Source: Gammaproteobacteria bacterium (GTDB lineage: Bacteria; Pseudomonadota; Gammaproteobacteria; Eutrophobiales; Eutrophobiaceae). Taken from it: a stretch of DNA of 13,081 nt. The notes under the pieces were generated by a model, which was not told the DNA's origin, ran no database searches, and saw nothing but the letters and a program-made list of their open reading frames with translations. The position numbers and the translations under genes were made by a program. Positions 1 through 7,216 of the stretch are shown in pieces. How positions within the stretch are numbered: the stretch's first letter is position 1; every line of letters begins with the position of its first letter. The stretch covers positions 1 through 13,081 of the forward strand of contig JAAZZI010000013.1 in assembly GCA_014239225.1 (NCBI GenBank). The letters are read 5' to 3'.

Positions 1-151
1 ATGTTTCTACATTGGTAATAGATAAGCCTAAGCTACCAAATTTTCTGCCTAAATCACCATGCATATCCAAAAAACCTAAATGTAGGCGTGCTGGAGCTTT
101 TACGCTGACATATCTTGATTTCGCATTTAATTTTCTATTATTAGTAACCAT
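1..151 (-). CDS. Beta-ribofuranosylaminobenzene 5'-phosphate synthase, N-terminal fragment (3' end outside window)
   Basis: Reading the minus strand from an ATG at 151 gives 50 codons that run off the left edge. The peptide includes KAPARLHLGFLDMHG and then LGRKFGSLGLSI, the characteristic N-terminus of beta-RFAP synthase, a GHMP-kinase-fold enzyme. It condenses 4-hydroxybenzoate or 4-aminobenzoate with phosphoribosyl pyrophosphate in the first committed step of methanopterin biosynthesis. An in-frame TAA lies four codons upstream of the ATG, so the start cannot lie further upstream. No strong Shine-Dalgarno is visible; a weak GAG lies about 20 bases upstream. The gene diverges from the fwd/fhc operon, and a cofactor-synthesis gene beside the enzymes that use that cofactor pathway is typical of bacterial H4MPT clusters. 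Family assignment rests on only the first 50 residues but the motif is distinctive. Confidence 0.85.
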   Translation of the reverse strand, partial: MVTNNRKLNAKSRYVSVKAPARLHLGFLDMHGDLGRKFGSLGLSITNVET

Positions 152-261
152 AAGATATAATTAGTGGATCTCAGTCTCAGCAGAAAAAAATCCTTATTAT
201 ACAGAATGTTGTGGCATTGAGGTACCAAAGTTATAATAACAGATACTAAGGAGAGGTCTTT
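152..261. promoter_or_regulatory. Divergent promoter region between the beta-RFAP synthase gene and the fwd operon
   Basis: This 110-base AT-rich gap separates two divergent genes. For the plus strand, TTGTGG (209-214) and a perfect TATAAT (232-237) are spaced by 17 bases and would start transcription about 18 bases before the GTG at 262. For the minus strand, ATTATA at 196-201 reads as TATAAT on the complement, but no convincing -35 accompanies it. A tandem hexamer, TCTCAG twice, lies at 169-180 and might be an operator half-site pair or chance. Boxes were found by eye only. Confidence 0.4.
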
Positions 262-606
262 GTGACAGATAAAATGATGCTTATACCAGGACGTTCAAGC
301 AAACAAGGAACATCCCTGAATAAGGGTAAACTCAAAGATGAATATAAAGAGGTCACCTCAACATTAGAGATGAATAAAGACGATATGGATAAAAGGGGAC
401 TAGTTGATGGTGATAAAGTGCGAATGTGGAATGAAATTGGTGAAACAATAGTAAGTTGCATCGGTAAAAAACCCGAAGATTTATCCACGGGATTGTTGTT
501 TATTCCTTATGGGCCGCCCTCAAGTCAGTTAATGGCAAGTGATACAGCTGGAACTGGTATGCCATTATCAAAACATATGATGGTTGAAATTGAAAAAGTT
601 AAATAA
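262..606 (+). CDS. fwdD: Molybdopterin-dinucleotide-binding subunit D of formylmethanofuran dehydrogenase (FwdD/FmdD-like)
   Basis: This 114-residue protein matches archaeal FwdD/FmdD, the small domain that closes over the molybdopterin guanine dinucleotide cofactor held by FwdB. Visible family marks are the N-terminal PGR and QG near residues 9-16, the EMNKDDMDKRGLVDGDKV segment (residues 36-53), FIPYGPP (80-86) and DTAGTGMP (94-101). Length is close to the family's usual 120-130 residues. The start is GTG at 262, chosen because AAGGAG (248-253) sits 8 bases upstream. It is the first gene of the cassette, 34 bases before fwdB. Do not confuse it with FhcD, which is Ftr. A stand-alone FwdD makes sense only if its partner binds Mo or W, so it supports a redox-active complex. 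No second copy accompanies cassette 2. Confidence 0.87.
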   Translation: MTDKMMLIPGRSSKQGTSLNKGKLKDEYKEVTSTLEMNKDDMDKRGLVDGDKVRMWNEIGETIVSCIGKKPEDLSTGLLFIPYGPPSSQLMASDTAGTGMPLSKHMMVEIEKVK

Positions 607-640
607 TAAAAGATAGAATTTATTAGAGGTAGATCGCTTA

Positions 641-2014
641 ATGGCAAATGAAAACGAAAATATTAAAATTGTTGAAAATGCGACCTGTACATTTTGTGGG
701 TGTGTTTGTGATGATATGGAGCTTCATGTTGACCTAAACGAGAAACGAATAACAAAAGCAAAAAATGCTTGTGTTCTAGGTCGTGCTTGGTTTGCTGAAC
801 ATACAATTGAAGATGCGCCGGCAGCAATGATTGATGGGGAGGAAGTGTCAGTCGATGAAGCAATTGAAGAGGCTGCGCAAACTTTAGTTAATGCAAAATT
901 TCCAATCACTTATGGACTTAGTGATACTACTTGCGAAGCCCAACGCCAAGCTGTTGCAATATCAGATTATATTAAAGGCAATATCGATACGACGACTTCT
1001 GTTTGTCACGGCCCTAGTGGTCTTGCTTTTCAAGGTGTCGGTGAAAGTACAAGTACACTAGGTGAAGTTAAAAACCGAGCTGATTTAGTCATCTACTGGG
1101 GTGGGAATCCTGCTGAATCTCACCCACGACACTTTGGACGCTATGCTGTTACGCCAAAAGGTATGTTTACGCCAAATGGTAAAAAAGATCGTACCGTTGT
1201 TCTGGTTGATGTTAGAAAAACAAAAAGTGCACCTGTTGCTGATATTTTTATAAAACCAATTCCTGGAAAAGACTTTGAGGTACTCTGGGCACTTCGAGCC
1301 TTGGTAAAGGGAAGTAAACTATCATCTAATATAGAAGAAGAAACTGGTGTTCCGCTCGAAACATTAAGTGATTTAGCTGAACGTATGAAAAATTGTCGTT
1401 TCGGCGTACTCTTTTTTGGAATGGGCTTAACTATGACAAGAGGTCGTCATTTTAACTCGGGAGCCCTGCTCGCGCTCGCTACCGATTTGAATGAATATAC
1501 GCATTTCGTTGCCAAACCAGTCCGCGGTCATGGGAATGTTACTGGGGCCGATAATGTCGTTTCTTGGCAAACGGGCTATCCTTTTGGTGTCAATTTTAGT
1601 CGTGGTTATCCTCGTTTTAATCCGGGTGAATTCACAACCGTTGATACTTTATCAAATGGTGATGCCGATGCTGCATTAATTATCGCAAGTGATCCTGGTT
1701 CAAATTTTCCTAAAAAGGCAATCGAGCATCTAAAAAATATTCCGGTTATTACGCTCGATACAAAAAACACTGATACAACAAAACTATCACATGTTGCATT
1801 TCGAACCGCAACTTATGGTATTAATACTACTGGAACTGTATACCGTATGGATGATGTTCCAATTACATTAAGGTCTGCATTTGATTCACCTTTTCCTGAT
1901 GATGAAACAATACTAACAAGCATAAAGAAACGCGTGCATGAGTTAGTGTTGGCGAAACATTATGCTGGAGGTGCTTCTGGCGAGGCAAAAGTTGCAGCTA
2001 TAAACCCGCTCTAG
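641..2014 (+). CDS. fwdB: Formylmethanofuran dehydrogenase catalytic subunit B, Mo/W-type with active-site Cys retained
   Basis: In archaeal formylmethanofuran dehydrogenase, subunit B interconverts CO2 and formate at a Mo/W-bis-pyranopterin centre. This 457-residue protein keeps the diagnostic features: Cys16, Cys19, Cys23 and Cys44 for one [4Fe-4S] cluster; VCHGPS at residues 121-126, where Cys122 matches the metal-ligating Cys/Sec and His123 the adjacent catalytic His; GEVKNRADLVIYWG (141-154); and PVRGHGNVTG (293-302), whose Arg295 fits the conserved active-site Arg. Codon 122 is TGT, so it is cysteine, not selenocysteine. WQTGYPFGVNFSRGYPR and the C-terminal TGTVYRMDDVPI also match the archaeal family. 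AGAGGT (625-630) lies 10 bases before the ATG. Context (FwdD before, FwdA/Ftr/FwdC after, ferredoxin downstream) argues for a true dehydrogenase rather than the cofactor-free bacterial FhcB. Mo versus W cannot be decided here. Confidence 0.9.
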   Translation: MANENENIKIVENATCTFCGCVCDDMELHVDLNEKRITKAKNACVLGRAWFAEHTIEDAPAAMIDGEEVSVDEAIEEAAQTLVNAKFPITYGLSDTTCEAQRQAVAISDYIKGNIDTTTSVCHGPSGLAFQGVGESTSTLGEVKNRADLVIYWGGNPAESHPRHFGRYAVTPKGMFTPNGKKDRTVVLVDVRKTKSAPVADIFIKPIPGKDFEVLWALRALVKGSKLSSNIEEETGVPLETLSDLAERMKNCRFGVLFFGMGLTMTRGRHFNSGALLALATDLNEYTHFVAKPVRGHGNVTGADNVVSWQTGYPFGVNFSRGYPRFNPGEFTTVDTLSNGDADAALIIASDPGSNFPKKAIEHLKNIPVITLDTKNTDTTKLSHVAFRTATYGINTTGTVYRMDDVPITLRSAFDSPFPDDETILTSIKKRVHELVLAKHYAGGASGEAKVAAINPL

Positions 2015-2083
2015 TCTTACGTACAAGCGTCAAACTGCGTTGAAAATAAAAACTTTTACAAGAGTAATCTATAGGGGTATTAA

Positions 2084-3730
2084 ATGTCTGCATCTATGCG
2101 CATCGTTAACGGCAAGGTATATGACCCAGCCAATAATGTTGATGGTGAAATAAAAGAAATTTGCATCGAAAACGGAAAAGTTGTTGATTCCGTGTCTGAT
2201 GAAGCATCAATCGTTGATGCACAAGGAATGGTTGTTATGCCGGGGGGTATTGATATCCACTGTCATATTGCAGGACCAAAGGTTAATGCTGCAAGAAAAC
2301 TACAACCCGAAGACCATCGTCATGATGTACATCCCGGAACTCCTTTCACCCGTTCTGGTTCCGGTGGAACGACGCCATCAACATTTGCAACCGGTTACCG
2401 CTATGCAACTTTAGGATACACAACAGCCATGGAGGCTGCTGTAACCCCAATTGGCGCGCGACATACATTAGAAGAATTTCATGATACGCCTATTATTGAT
2501 AAAGGATTTTATGTTCTTTTAGGTAATAATATTTTTCTTCAAAATTTAATACGTGAAAAACGTATGGAAGAATTCGATCAAGCAGTTGCTTGGTGGGTGA
2601 GCTCTACAAAAGCTTATACTGTCAAACTAGTTAATCCCGGCGGTGATGAGCCATGGAAAGGAAAAAGAAACTCTAATGTTTCTGATATTGATGAAAAAAC
2701 AGATGAAGATTTATCGCCACGTCAAATAATTGAAGCATTCATAAAGACTGTTAACAAACAAGGTTACCCTCACCCACCGCATATACATTGTAATAATCTT
2801 GGTCATAGTGGTAACTACCGAACCACGCTTGAGACAATGAAAACGGCGGGGGATATGCGTGCACATATTGCGCATATTCAATTTCATAGTTATGGCGGAG
2901 AACTTGGTAAGAACCCGATCTCAAAGGCTGCTGAAATAGCTGAATATGTAAACAGTCACCCAAACATTACATGTGACGTTGGTCAGGTTATGTTTGGCAA
3001 ATCAACAATCATGACTGCAGACGCACCCTTAGCATACGTTTTGAAAGGTCATTCAAAGGGTAAATGGGTAAATGTTGATACTGAATGTGAAAGTGGTTGT
3101 GGAATTTTGCCTTTCACATACCAGGAACATATCTACATGCATACACTTCAGTGGGCAATTGGTCTCGAGTTATTTTTACTCTCTGAGGATCCGTGGCGCA
3201 TAATTTTATCAACTGACCACCCAAATGGTGGTTCTTTTATGGCGTACCCAAAACTTATAAAGCTTTTAATGGATGAAAAATTTCGTCACGAAGAAATGAA
3301 AAGAGTAAATCAAAAAGCACTTCTAAAATGCTCGCTCCCAGAATTAAAACGTGAATACACACTAAACGAAATAGCAATTATTACTAGAGCGGGACCTGCA
3401 AAAGCTTTAGGTCTAAAATCAAAAGGACATCTAGGTACGGGAGCAGACGCAGATATAACAATTTATGATGTAATGGATGACAAAGAAATGATGTTTAGTG
3501 CGCCTCGTTATGTTATTAAATCGGGGCACATGATTATAGAAAATCATGAATTTAAAACTGACTTTACCGGCAAATTATTACATATCACTCCAGAATATGA
3601 TAAAAAAATTGAAGAAATCGTACAGCCTTTCTTTGAAAATTATTACTCAATCGAGTTTTCTAATTATGCTGTTGATGATCGTTATTTACATGATCATGAA
3701 ATTATTCAGACAGGAATAAATAAGGTATGA
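2084..3730 (+). CDS. fhcA: Formylmethanofuran dehydrogenase / formyltransferase-hydrolase subunit A, amidohydrolase (cassette 1)
   Basis: Subunit A is a binuclear-zinc amidohydrolase that interconverts formyl-methanofuran with formate plus methanofuran. The 548-residue protein begins with the metal-dependent hydrolase fold (VYDPANNVDGE) and shows the metal ligands: His59 and His61 in DIHCHIAG, Lys181 in VKLVNPGG (the lysine that is carboxylated in this family), histidines at 233/235 (PPHIHCNN) and 264/268 (AHIQFHSYGG), and Asp378 in STDHPNGG. The length is near the archaeal FwdA length. AGGGG lies about 8 bases before the ATG. It is separated by 69 bases from fwdB and overlaps the next gene by 4 bases (ATGA at 3727-3730). 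In this cassette it would receive or release formate through an internal tunnel to FwdB, as in the archaeal enzyme; the tunnel is inferred, not seen. Confidence 0.93.
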   Translation: MSASMRIVNGKVYDPANNVDGEIKEICIENGKVVDSVSDEASIVDAQGMVVMPGGIDIHCHIAGPKVNAARKLQPEDHRHDVHPGTPFTRSGSGGTTPSTFATGYRYATLGYTTAMEAAVTPIGARHTLEEFHDTPIIDKGFYVLLGNNIFLQNLIREKRMEEFDQAVAWWVSSTKAYTVKLVNPGGDEPWKGKRNSNVSDIDEKTDEDLSPRQIIEAFIKTVNKQGYPHPPHIHCNNLGHSGNYRTTLETMKTAGDMRAHIAHIQFHSYGGELGKNPISKAAEIAEYVNSHPNITCDVGQVMFGKSTIMTADAPLAYVLKGHSKGKWVNVDTECESGCGILPFTYQEHIYMHTLQWAIGLELFLLSEDPWRIILSTDHPNGGSFMAYPKLIKLLMDEKFRHEEMKRVNQKALLKCSLPELKREYTLNEIAIITRAGPAKALGLKSKGHLGTGADADITIYDVMDDKEMMFSAPRYVIKSGHMIIENHEFKTDFTGKLLHITPEYDKKIEEIVQPFFENYYSIEFSNYAVDDRYLHDHEIIQTGINKV

Positions 3731-4623
3731 AAATAAAATCAACCGAGATTATCGATACATTTGCAGAAGCATTTAAGATGTATGGCAGTCGTATTATCAT
3801 CACCGCTGAAACAAAAGAATGGGCAATGGCGGCTGCACAATCTATCACAGGGTTTGCTACGTCAGTCATTGGTTGTAAATGTGAAGCTGGAATTGAAACA
3901 GAAATACCAGCAAATGCATCACCCGACTTGAGGCCTGGAGTAAGCGTTTTACTCTTCGCTATGGATAGTGAAAGCCTCGGTAAACGCTTAATGGAGCGGA
4001 TTGGACAATGCGTAATGACGTGTCCAAGTACGGCTTGTTATAACGGAATTGATCAAGGTAATGAAATCACGGTTGGCGGTCAACTTCGTTATTTTGGTGA
4101 TGGCTTTCAAATAAGTAAAAAGATAGCTGAAAAACAATTATGGCGTATACCTGTAATGGATGGTGAATTTTTAGTTGATGATATTTTTAAAACAAAAGAA
4201 GCTGTCGGTGGCGGTAACATTTTAATTCTCGGAAAAGATCAAAATACCACATTAAAAGCAGCAAAATCTGCCGTCAAAGCAATGAGGGAAATACCAAATA
4301 TAATATTGCCTTTTCCTAATGGAGTTGTCAGAAGCGGAAGCAAAGTTGGCTCAAAATATAAAGCATTGATTGCATCAACAAATGATGCTTATTGCCCAAC
4401 GCTTTCTAGCATAGTTGAGAAAACAGAAATTAGTAAAGGCATAAATAGTGTTCTCGAGATTGTCATAGATGGTCTTACACTAAATGCAGTTGAGGAAGCT
4501 ATGTATATTGGAATTAATGCTTCCATTAAACCTGGTATTAAAAAAATTTCAGCAGGAAATTATGGTGGCGGATTAGGTCAATATCAAATTCAATTACATA
4601 AACTTCTGGAAAGAAATAACTAA
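3727..4623 (+). CDS. fhcD: Formylmethanofuran:tetrahydromethanopterin formyltransferase (Ftr / FhcD), cassette 1
   Basis: Ftr moves the formyl group between tetrahydromethanopterin and methanofuran; in bacteria it is the D subunit of the Fhc complex. At 298 residues it has the standard Ftr length. Family motifs read through the protein: DTFAEAF (10-16), RIIITAETKEWA, GFATSVIGC, a long DLRPGVSVLLFAMD stretch, RIGQCVMTCP, RYFGDGFQ, WRIPVMDGEF, VGGGN, GVVRSGSKVGSKY, ASTNDAYCPT, VLEIVIDGL and a C-terminal ISAGNYGGGLGQYQIQLH. Its ATG overlaps the stop of fhcA in ATGA and its own TAA shares one base with the ATG of fhcC, so A, D and C are translationally coupled and likely assemble together. Archaeal Ftr is a free enzyme, so this placement inside a Mo/W-type cassette suggests a hybrid of the archaeal dehydrogenase and the bacterial Fhc architecture. 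Confidence 0.93.
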   Translation: MKIKSTEIIDTFAEAFKMYGSRIIITAETKEWAMAAAQSITGFATSVIGCKCEAGIETEIPANASPDLRPGVSVLLFAMDSESLGKRLMERIGQCVMTCPSTACYNGIDQGNEITVGGQLRYFGDGFQISKKIAEKQLWRIPVMDGEFLVDDIFKTKEAVGGGNILILGKDQNTTLKAAKSAVKAMREIPNIILPFPNGVVRSGSKVGSKYKALIASTNDAYCPTLSSIVEKTEISKGINSVLEIVIDGLTLNAVEEAMYIGINASIKPGIKKISAGNYGGGLGQYQIQLHKLLERNN

Positions 4624-5438
4624 TGGCACTTAATCTTAAATTGCATACCCAGCCAGAAGTACCACTAGAGGCTGACTGCATCTGTCCTGATAAATTACAG
4701 TCTCTAGAAAACAATGAAATCTCTTCCTTAATACTTTTTCATGGAAACCGACAAGTACAGCTTGGTGATTTTTTTGACTGTAATGGAACGTTTGATGGAG
4801 AAATTGTGATTGATGGCGATTTATCAAATGTAAAACATATCGGCGCAACTATGTCATTTGGAAAAATTACAGTGGAAGGTAACGTCGGTCTTCATGCGGG
4901 TGCTGCTATGCGTGGTGGTGAAATCACTATTGAAGGTAGTTCCTCCGGATGGCTTGGGCCAGAAATGATTGGAGGGAGAATAACCGTAAAAGGAGATGCC
5001 GGGCATATGACAGGTAGTGGTTATCGTGGAAGTGAAATTGGAATGCAGGGCGGAGAAATTATTGTCCATGGTAATGTTAAAAATGAAACGGGGCATGCCA
5101 TGCGTAGAGGTTTAATTGTTGTTGGAGGTAATTCCGGCGATTTTACCGGTGTCAATATGCATGCCGGTACAATCATCATCCTAGGGCAAATGGGAATGAG
5201 AACTGGAGCCGGCATGAAACGTGGCTCAATAATTAGCTTTAATCAGGCAGCATTATTACCAACATTCTCTCGTAATTGCGAATATCATCCCTCATTTATT
5301 AAATTTTACTTTAAATATCTAGAGGAAATTGGATTTAAAATTGACCCATCTCATCTAAACAGCACTTTTGAGCGCTGGAGTGGTGATTCAATTGAATTAA
5401 ATCGTGGAGAAATTCTTTTATCAATGAGTAAAAAGTAA
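4623..5438 (+). CDS. fhcC: Formylmethanofuran dehydrogenase / Fhc subunit C, Gly-rich beta-helix (cassette 1)
   Basis: FwdC/FhcC is a structural subunit related to the C-terminal domain of glutamate synthase. The 271-residue sequence shows the expected right-handed beta-helix repeats between about residues 58 and 206: recurring blocks of the form G-x-I-x-V-x-G-x-x-G followed by a short AM-R/K-G-type turn (AMRGGEITIEG, GGRITVKGDAG, AMRRGLIVVGGNSG, GMKRGSII). It starts at the ATG in TAATG, sharing one base with the fhcD stop, and lacks a clear Shine-Dalgarno of its own, so translation probably depends on coupling. It supplies the scaffold that holds subunit A and, in bacteria, Ftr. No catalytic residues are expected. 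The C-terminal 65 residues outside the helix (with an FERWSGD motif) match the family tail. Confidence 0.92.
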   Translation: MALNLKLHTQPEVPLEADCICPDKLQSLENNEISSLILFHGNRQVQLGDFFDCNGTFDGEIVIDGDLSNVKHIGATMSFGKITVEGNVGLHAGAAMRGGEITIEGSSSGWLGPEMIGGRITVKGDAGHMTGSGYRGSEIGMQGGEIIVHGNVKNETGHAMRRGLIVVGGNSGDFTGVNMHAGTIIILGQMGMRTGAGMKRGSIISFNQAALLPTFSRNCEYHPSFIKFYFKYLEEIGFKIDPSHLNSTFERWSGDSIELNRGEILLSMSKK

Positions 5439-5467
5439 ATAAAATAATAGTGTTAGTATTTTTCATC

Positions 5468-5497
5468 AGAGGAGCTACCTGAGTAAGGTAGAGGAGG
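5468..5497 (+). promoter_or_regulatory. Leader hairpin plus perfect Shine-Dalgarno of the ferredoxin gene
   Basis: Just before the ferredoxin ATG at 5503, CTACCT (5475-5480), loop GAGTA and AGGTAG (5486-5491) form a perfect 6-base-pair stem. AGGAGG (5492-5497) follows directly, with a 5-base spacing to the ATG. A second Shine-Dalgarno-like AGAGGAG (5468-5474) sits on the other side of the stem, so the purine-rich block is duplicated around the hairpin. The perfect AGGAGG implies strong initiation, as expected for an abundant electron carrier. The stem could expose or occlude the site, or be a processing site between fhcC and the ferredoxin. Confidence 0.45.
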
Positions 5498-5502
5498 AAA
5501 CA

Positions 5503-5808
5503 ATGACAACAATCGTAACTGATAATTGTAAAAACTGCCGATTCACAGATTGTGTATCTGTCTGTCCGGTTGCCTGCTTTCATTATGACGACGAGATGCT
5601 ATACATTGATCCCGAAGTTTGTATTGACTGTAGTGCTTGCATCCCAGAATGTCCTGTTCAGGCAATTTATGAAGACGATGACATTCCTGAAGATCAAGAA
5701 CACTGGATTGAGATTAATGCAGAAAAAGCTGCTGCACTTCCAGTCATCGAAGAACAAATGGAGCCTTTACCTGGCGCTGAAGAACGTAAAACTGAATTAG
5801 GCTTTTAA
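5503..5808 (+). CDS. fdxA: 7Fe ferredoxin ([3Fe-4S][4Fe-4S], Azotobacter FdI / FdxA type)
   Basis: This is a 101-residue low-potential ferredoxin. The cysteine pattern is that of 7Fe ferredoxins: Cys9, Cys17 and Cys50 for the [3Fe-4S] cluster, and Cys21, Cys40, Cys43 and Cys46 for the [4Fe-4S] cluster, with the usual extra cysteines at 12 and 25. The TDNCKNCRFTDC start, CPVACF, CIDCSACIPECP and the acidic DDDIPED stretch match FdI/FdxA closely, and the C-terminal extension of about 45 residues is typical. It lies between the Mo/W formylmethanofuran dehydrogenase genes and a ferredoxin-NADP reductase, so it is the natural electron carrier between the two. It has a perfect Shine-Dalgarno. FdxA can be a general housekeeping ferredoxin, so the dedicated role is inferred from position. 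Confidence 0.93.
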   Translation: MTTIVTDNCKNCRFTDCVSVCPVACFHYDDEMLYIDPEVCIDCSACIPECPVQAIYEDDDIPEDQEHWIEINAEKAAALPVIEEQMEPLPGAEERKTELGF

Positions 5809-5833
5809 ATATAAATTAGAGAGGCCTTTAATT

Positions 5834-7216
5834 ATGGATAATCTTGGTACCGATAATAATCCCTTATTGGTTGCAATTGTGGGGAGCGGCCCGAGTGGCT
5901 TCTATGCTGCGGAAGCACTAATTAAATCTGATGTTAAAATAAAAGTTGATGTCATCGAGCGTCTTCCCTCTCCTTACGGACTTGTTCGTAGTGGTGTCGC
6001 GCCTGACCATCAAAAATTAAAACAGGCCATCAATCTTTATAAAAAGATTGCTGATACGCCTGATTTTAATCTTATTGCCAATGTAACGGTTGGTGAGGAT
6101 ATTTCTGTAGCAGAATTACGTAAAACTCACCATGCAGTAATTTTTACATGTGGGGCTGAGACAGATAGAAAGCTGGGTATTTCCGGCGAAGAACTGAAAG
6201 GAAGTCATACGGCAACTGAATTTGTTGGCTGGTATAACGGACATCCCGATTATAGAGAATTAGAATTTGATCTCTCTCATGATATTGCCGTTATTATTGG
6301 GCAAGGTAATGTCGCTGCCGATGTTAGTAGAATATTGTCAAAAACAGTCGATGAATTAAGACATACCGACATAGCACAACATGCACTAGATGTGTTGGCA
6401 GAAAGTAAATTAAAAGAAATTCATGTTATTGGACGACGCGGTCCTGCTCAAGCAAAGTTTACTCCAAAAGAATTACGTGAGTTCGGAGAGCTGTCTGACT
6501 GCAATCCAATCGTCCAAGAACAAGATTTAGTCCTTAATGATGAAAGTAAAAAAGAGCTTGAAGAAAAAAGCAACATCACTAATAAGAAAATCTACGACTT
6601 GTTTGCTAATTTTTCAAAACGTGAACTCGATTCGAATAAATCAAAAAAATGTTTTTTTAGTTTTCTATTAGGGCCAAAAGAAATAACAGGAAATATAAGT
6701 ATTGAAAAACTAATACTTGAAAAAAATGAACTTTCCGGTGAGGCCTTTAAACAATCTGCTAAAGGGATAAATGAAACGATCGAAATGGATGCTGGTATAT
6801 TATTTCGTAGTATTGGCTATCGAGGTGTCCCAATTTCTGATGTACCGTTTCACGAAGGCTGGGGTACTATTCCCAACGAAAAAGGTAGAGTAACTGATAC
6901 CGATGGTGTAATCGTAGAGCAACTCTATACGGGTGGTTGGATAAAGCGTGGGCCAAGCGGAATTATTGGAACTAATCGAGCTTGTAGTGTTGAAACAGTT
7001 AGATGTTTACTTGAAGATCTAGATAAACTTAATATCGAAACAAAAAAATCCGGTGCTGAAGGCATATATTCGATATTAAATAATAAAAATATTCGTCATA
7101 TTAGCTTTGATGATTGGACAAAGATTGATACTGAGGAAGTTAAACATGGCGAACCCAAAGGAAAACCACGCGAAAAGTACACTTATGTTAATGAAATGTT
7201 ATCGGTAATAAATTAG
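5834..7216 (+). CDS. fprA: Ferredoxin-NADP+ reductase, adrenodoxin-reductase (FprA) type
   Basis: This 460-residue flavoprotein matches the adrenodoxin reductase/FprA family, whose members carry electrons between NADP(H) and ferredoxins including 7Fe FdxA. Visible motifs are the FAD-binding VAIVGSGPSGFYAAEAL (from residue 13), ERLPSPYGLVRSGVAPDH (42-59), the NADP-binding VIIGQGNVAADVSRIL (153-168), GRRGPAQAKFTPKELRE (200-216) with Arg201/Arg202 in the position that selects the NADP 2'-phosphate, and GGWIKRGPSGIIGTNR (367-382) near the flavin. It starts 25 bases after the ferredoxin, with AGAGAGG 9 bases upstream of the ATG. If the upstream complex oxidises formyl-furan to CO2, this enzyme would turn the reduced ferredoxin into NADPH; running in reverse would supply reduced ferredoxin. 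The direction is inferred. No terminator-like hairpin follows it. Confidence 0.93.
   Translation: MDNLGTDNNPLLVAIVGSGPSGFYAAEALIKSDVKIKVDVIERLPSPYGLVRSGVAPDHQKLKQAINLYKKIADTPDFNLIANVTVGEDISVAELRKTHHAVIFTCGAETDRKLGISGEELKGSHTATEFVGWYNGHPDYRELEFDLSHDIAVIIGQGNVAADVSRILSKTVDELRHTDIAQHALDVLAESKLKEIHVIGRRGPAQAKFTPKELREFGELSDCNPIVQEQDLVLNDESKKELEEKSNITNKKIYDLFANFSKRELDSNKSKKCFFSFLLGPKEITGNISIEKLILEKNELSGEAFKQSAKGINETIEMDAGILFRSIGYRGVPISDVPFHEGWGTIPNEKGRVTDTDGVIVEQLYTGGWIKRGPSGIIGTNRACSVETVRCLLEDLDKLNIETKKSGAEGIYSILNNKNIRHISFDDWTKIDTEEVKHGEPKGKPREKYTYVNEMLSVIN

Noticed and set aside
641..2014. Selenocysteine at the FwdB active site
   Set aside because: Codon 122 is TGT, an ordinary cysteine codon, and there is no in-frame TGA.
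641..2014. Cassette 1 B subunit as a generic formate dehydrogenase or nitrate reductase
   Set aside because: The CHGPS and GEVKNRADLVIYWG motifs, the FwdD partner and the adjacent FwdA, Ftr and FwdC genes are specific to the formylmethanofuran dehydrogenase family.
2015..2083. Small gene or structured RNA between fwdB and fhcA
   Set aside because: The 69-base gap holds only a Shine-Dalgarno (AGGGG) and no convincing ORF or stem.
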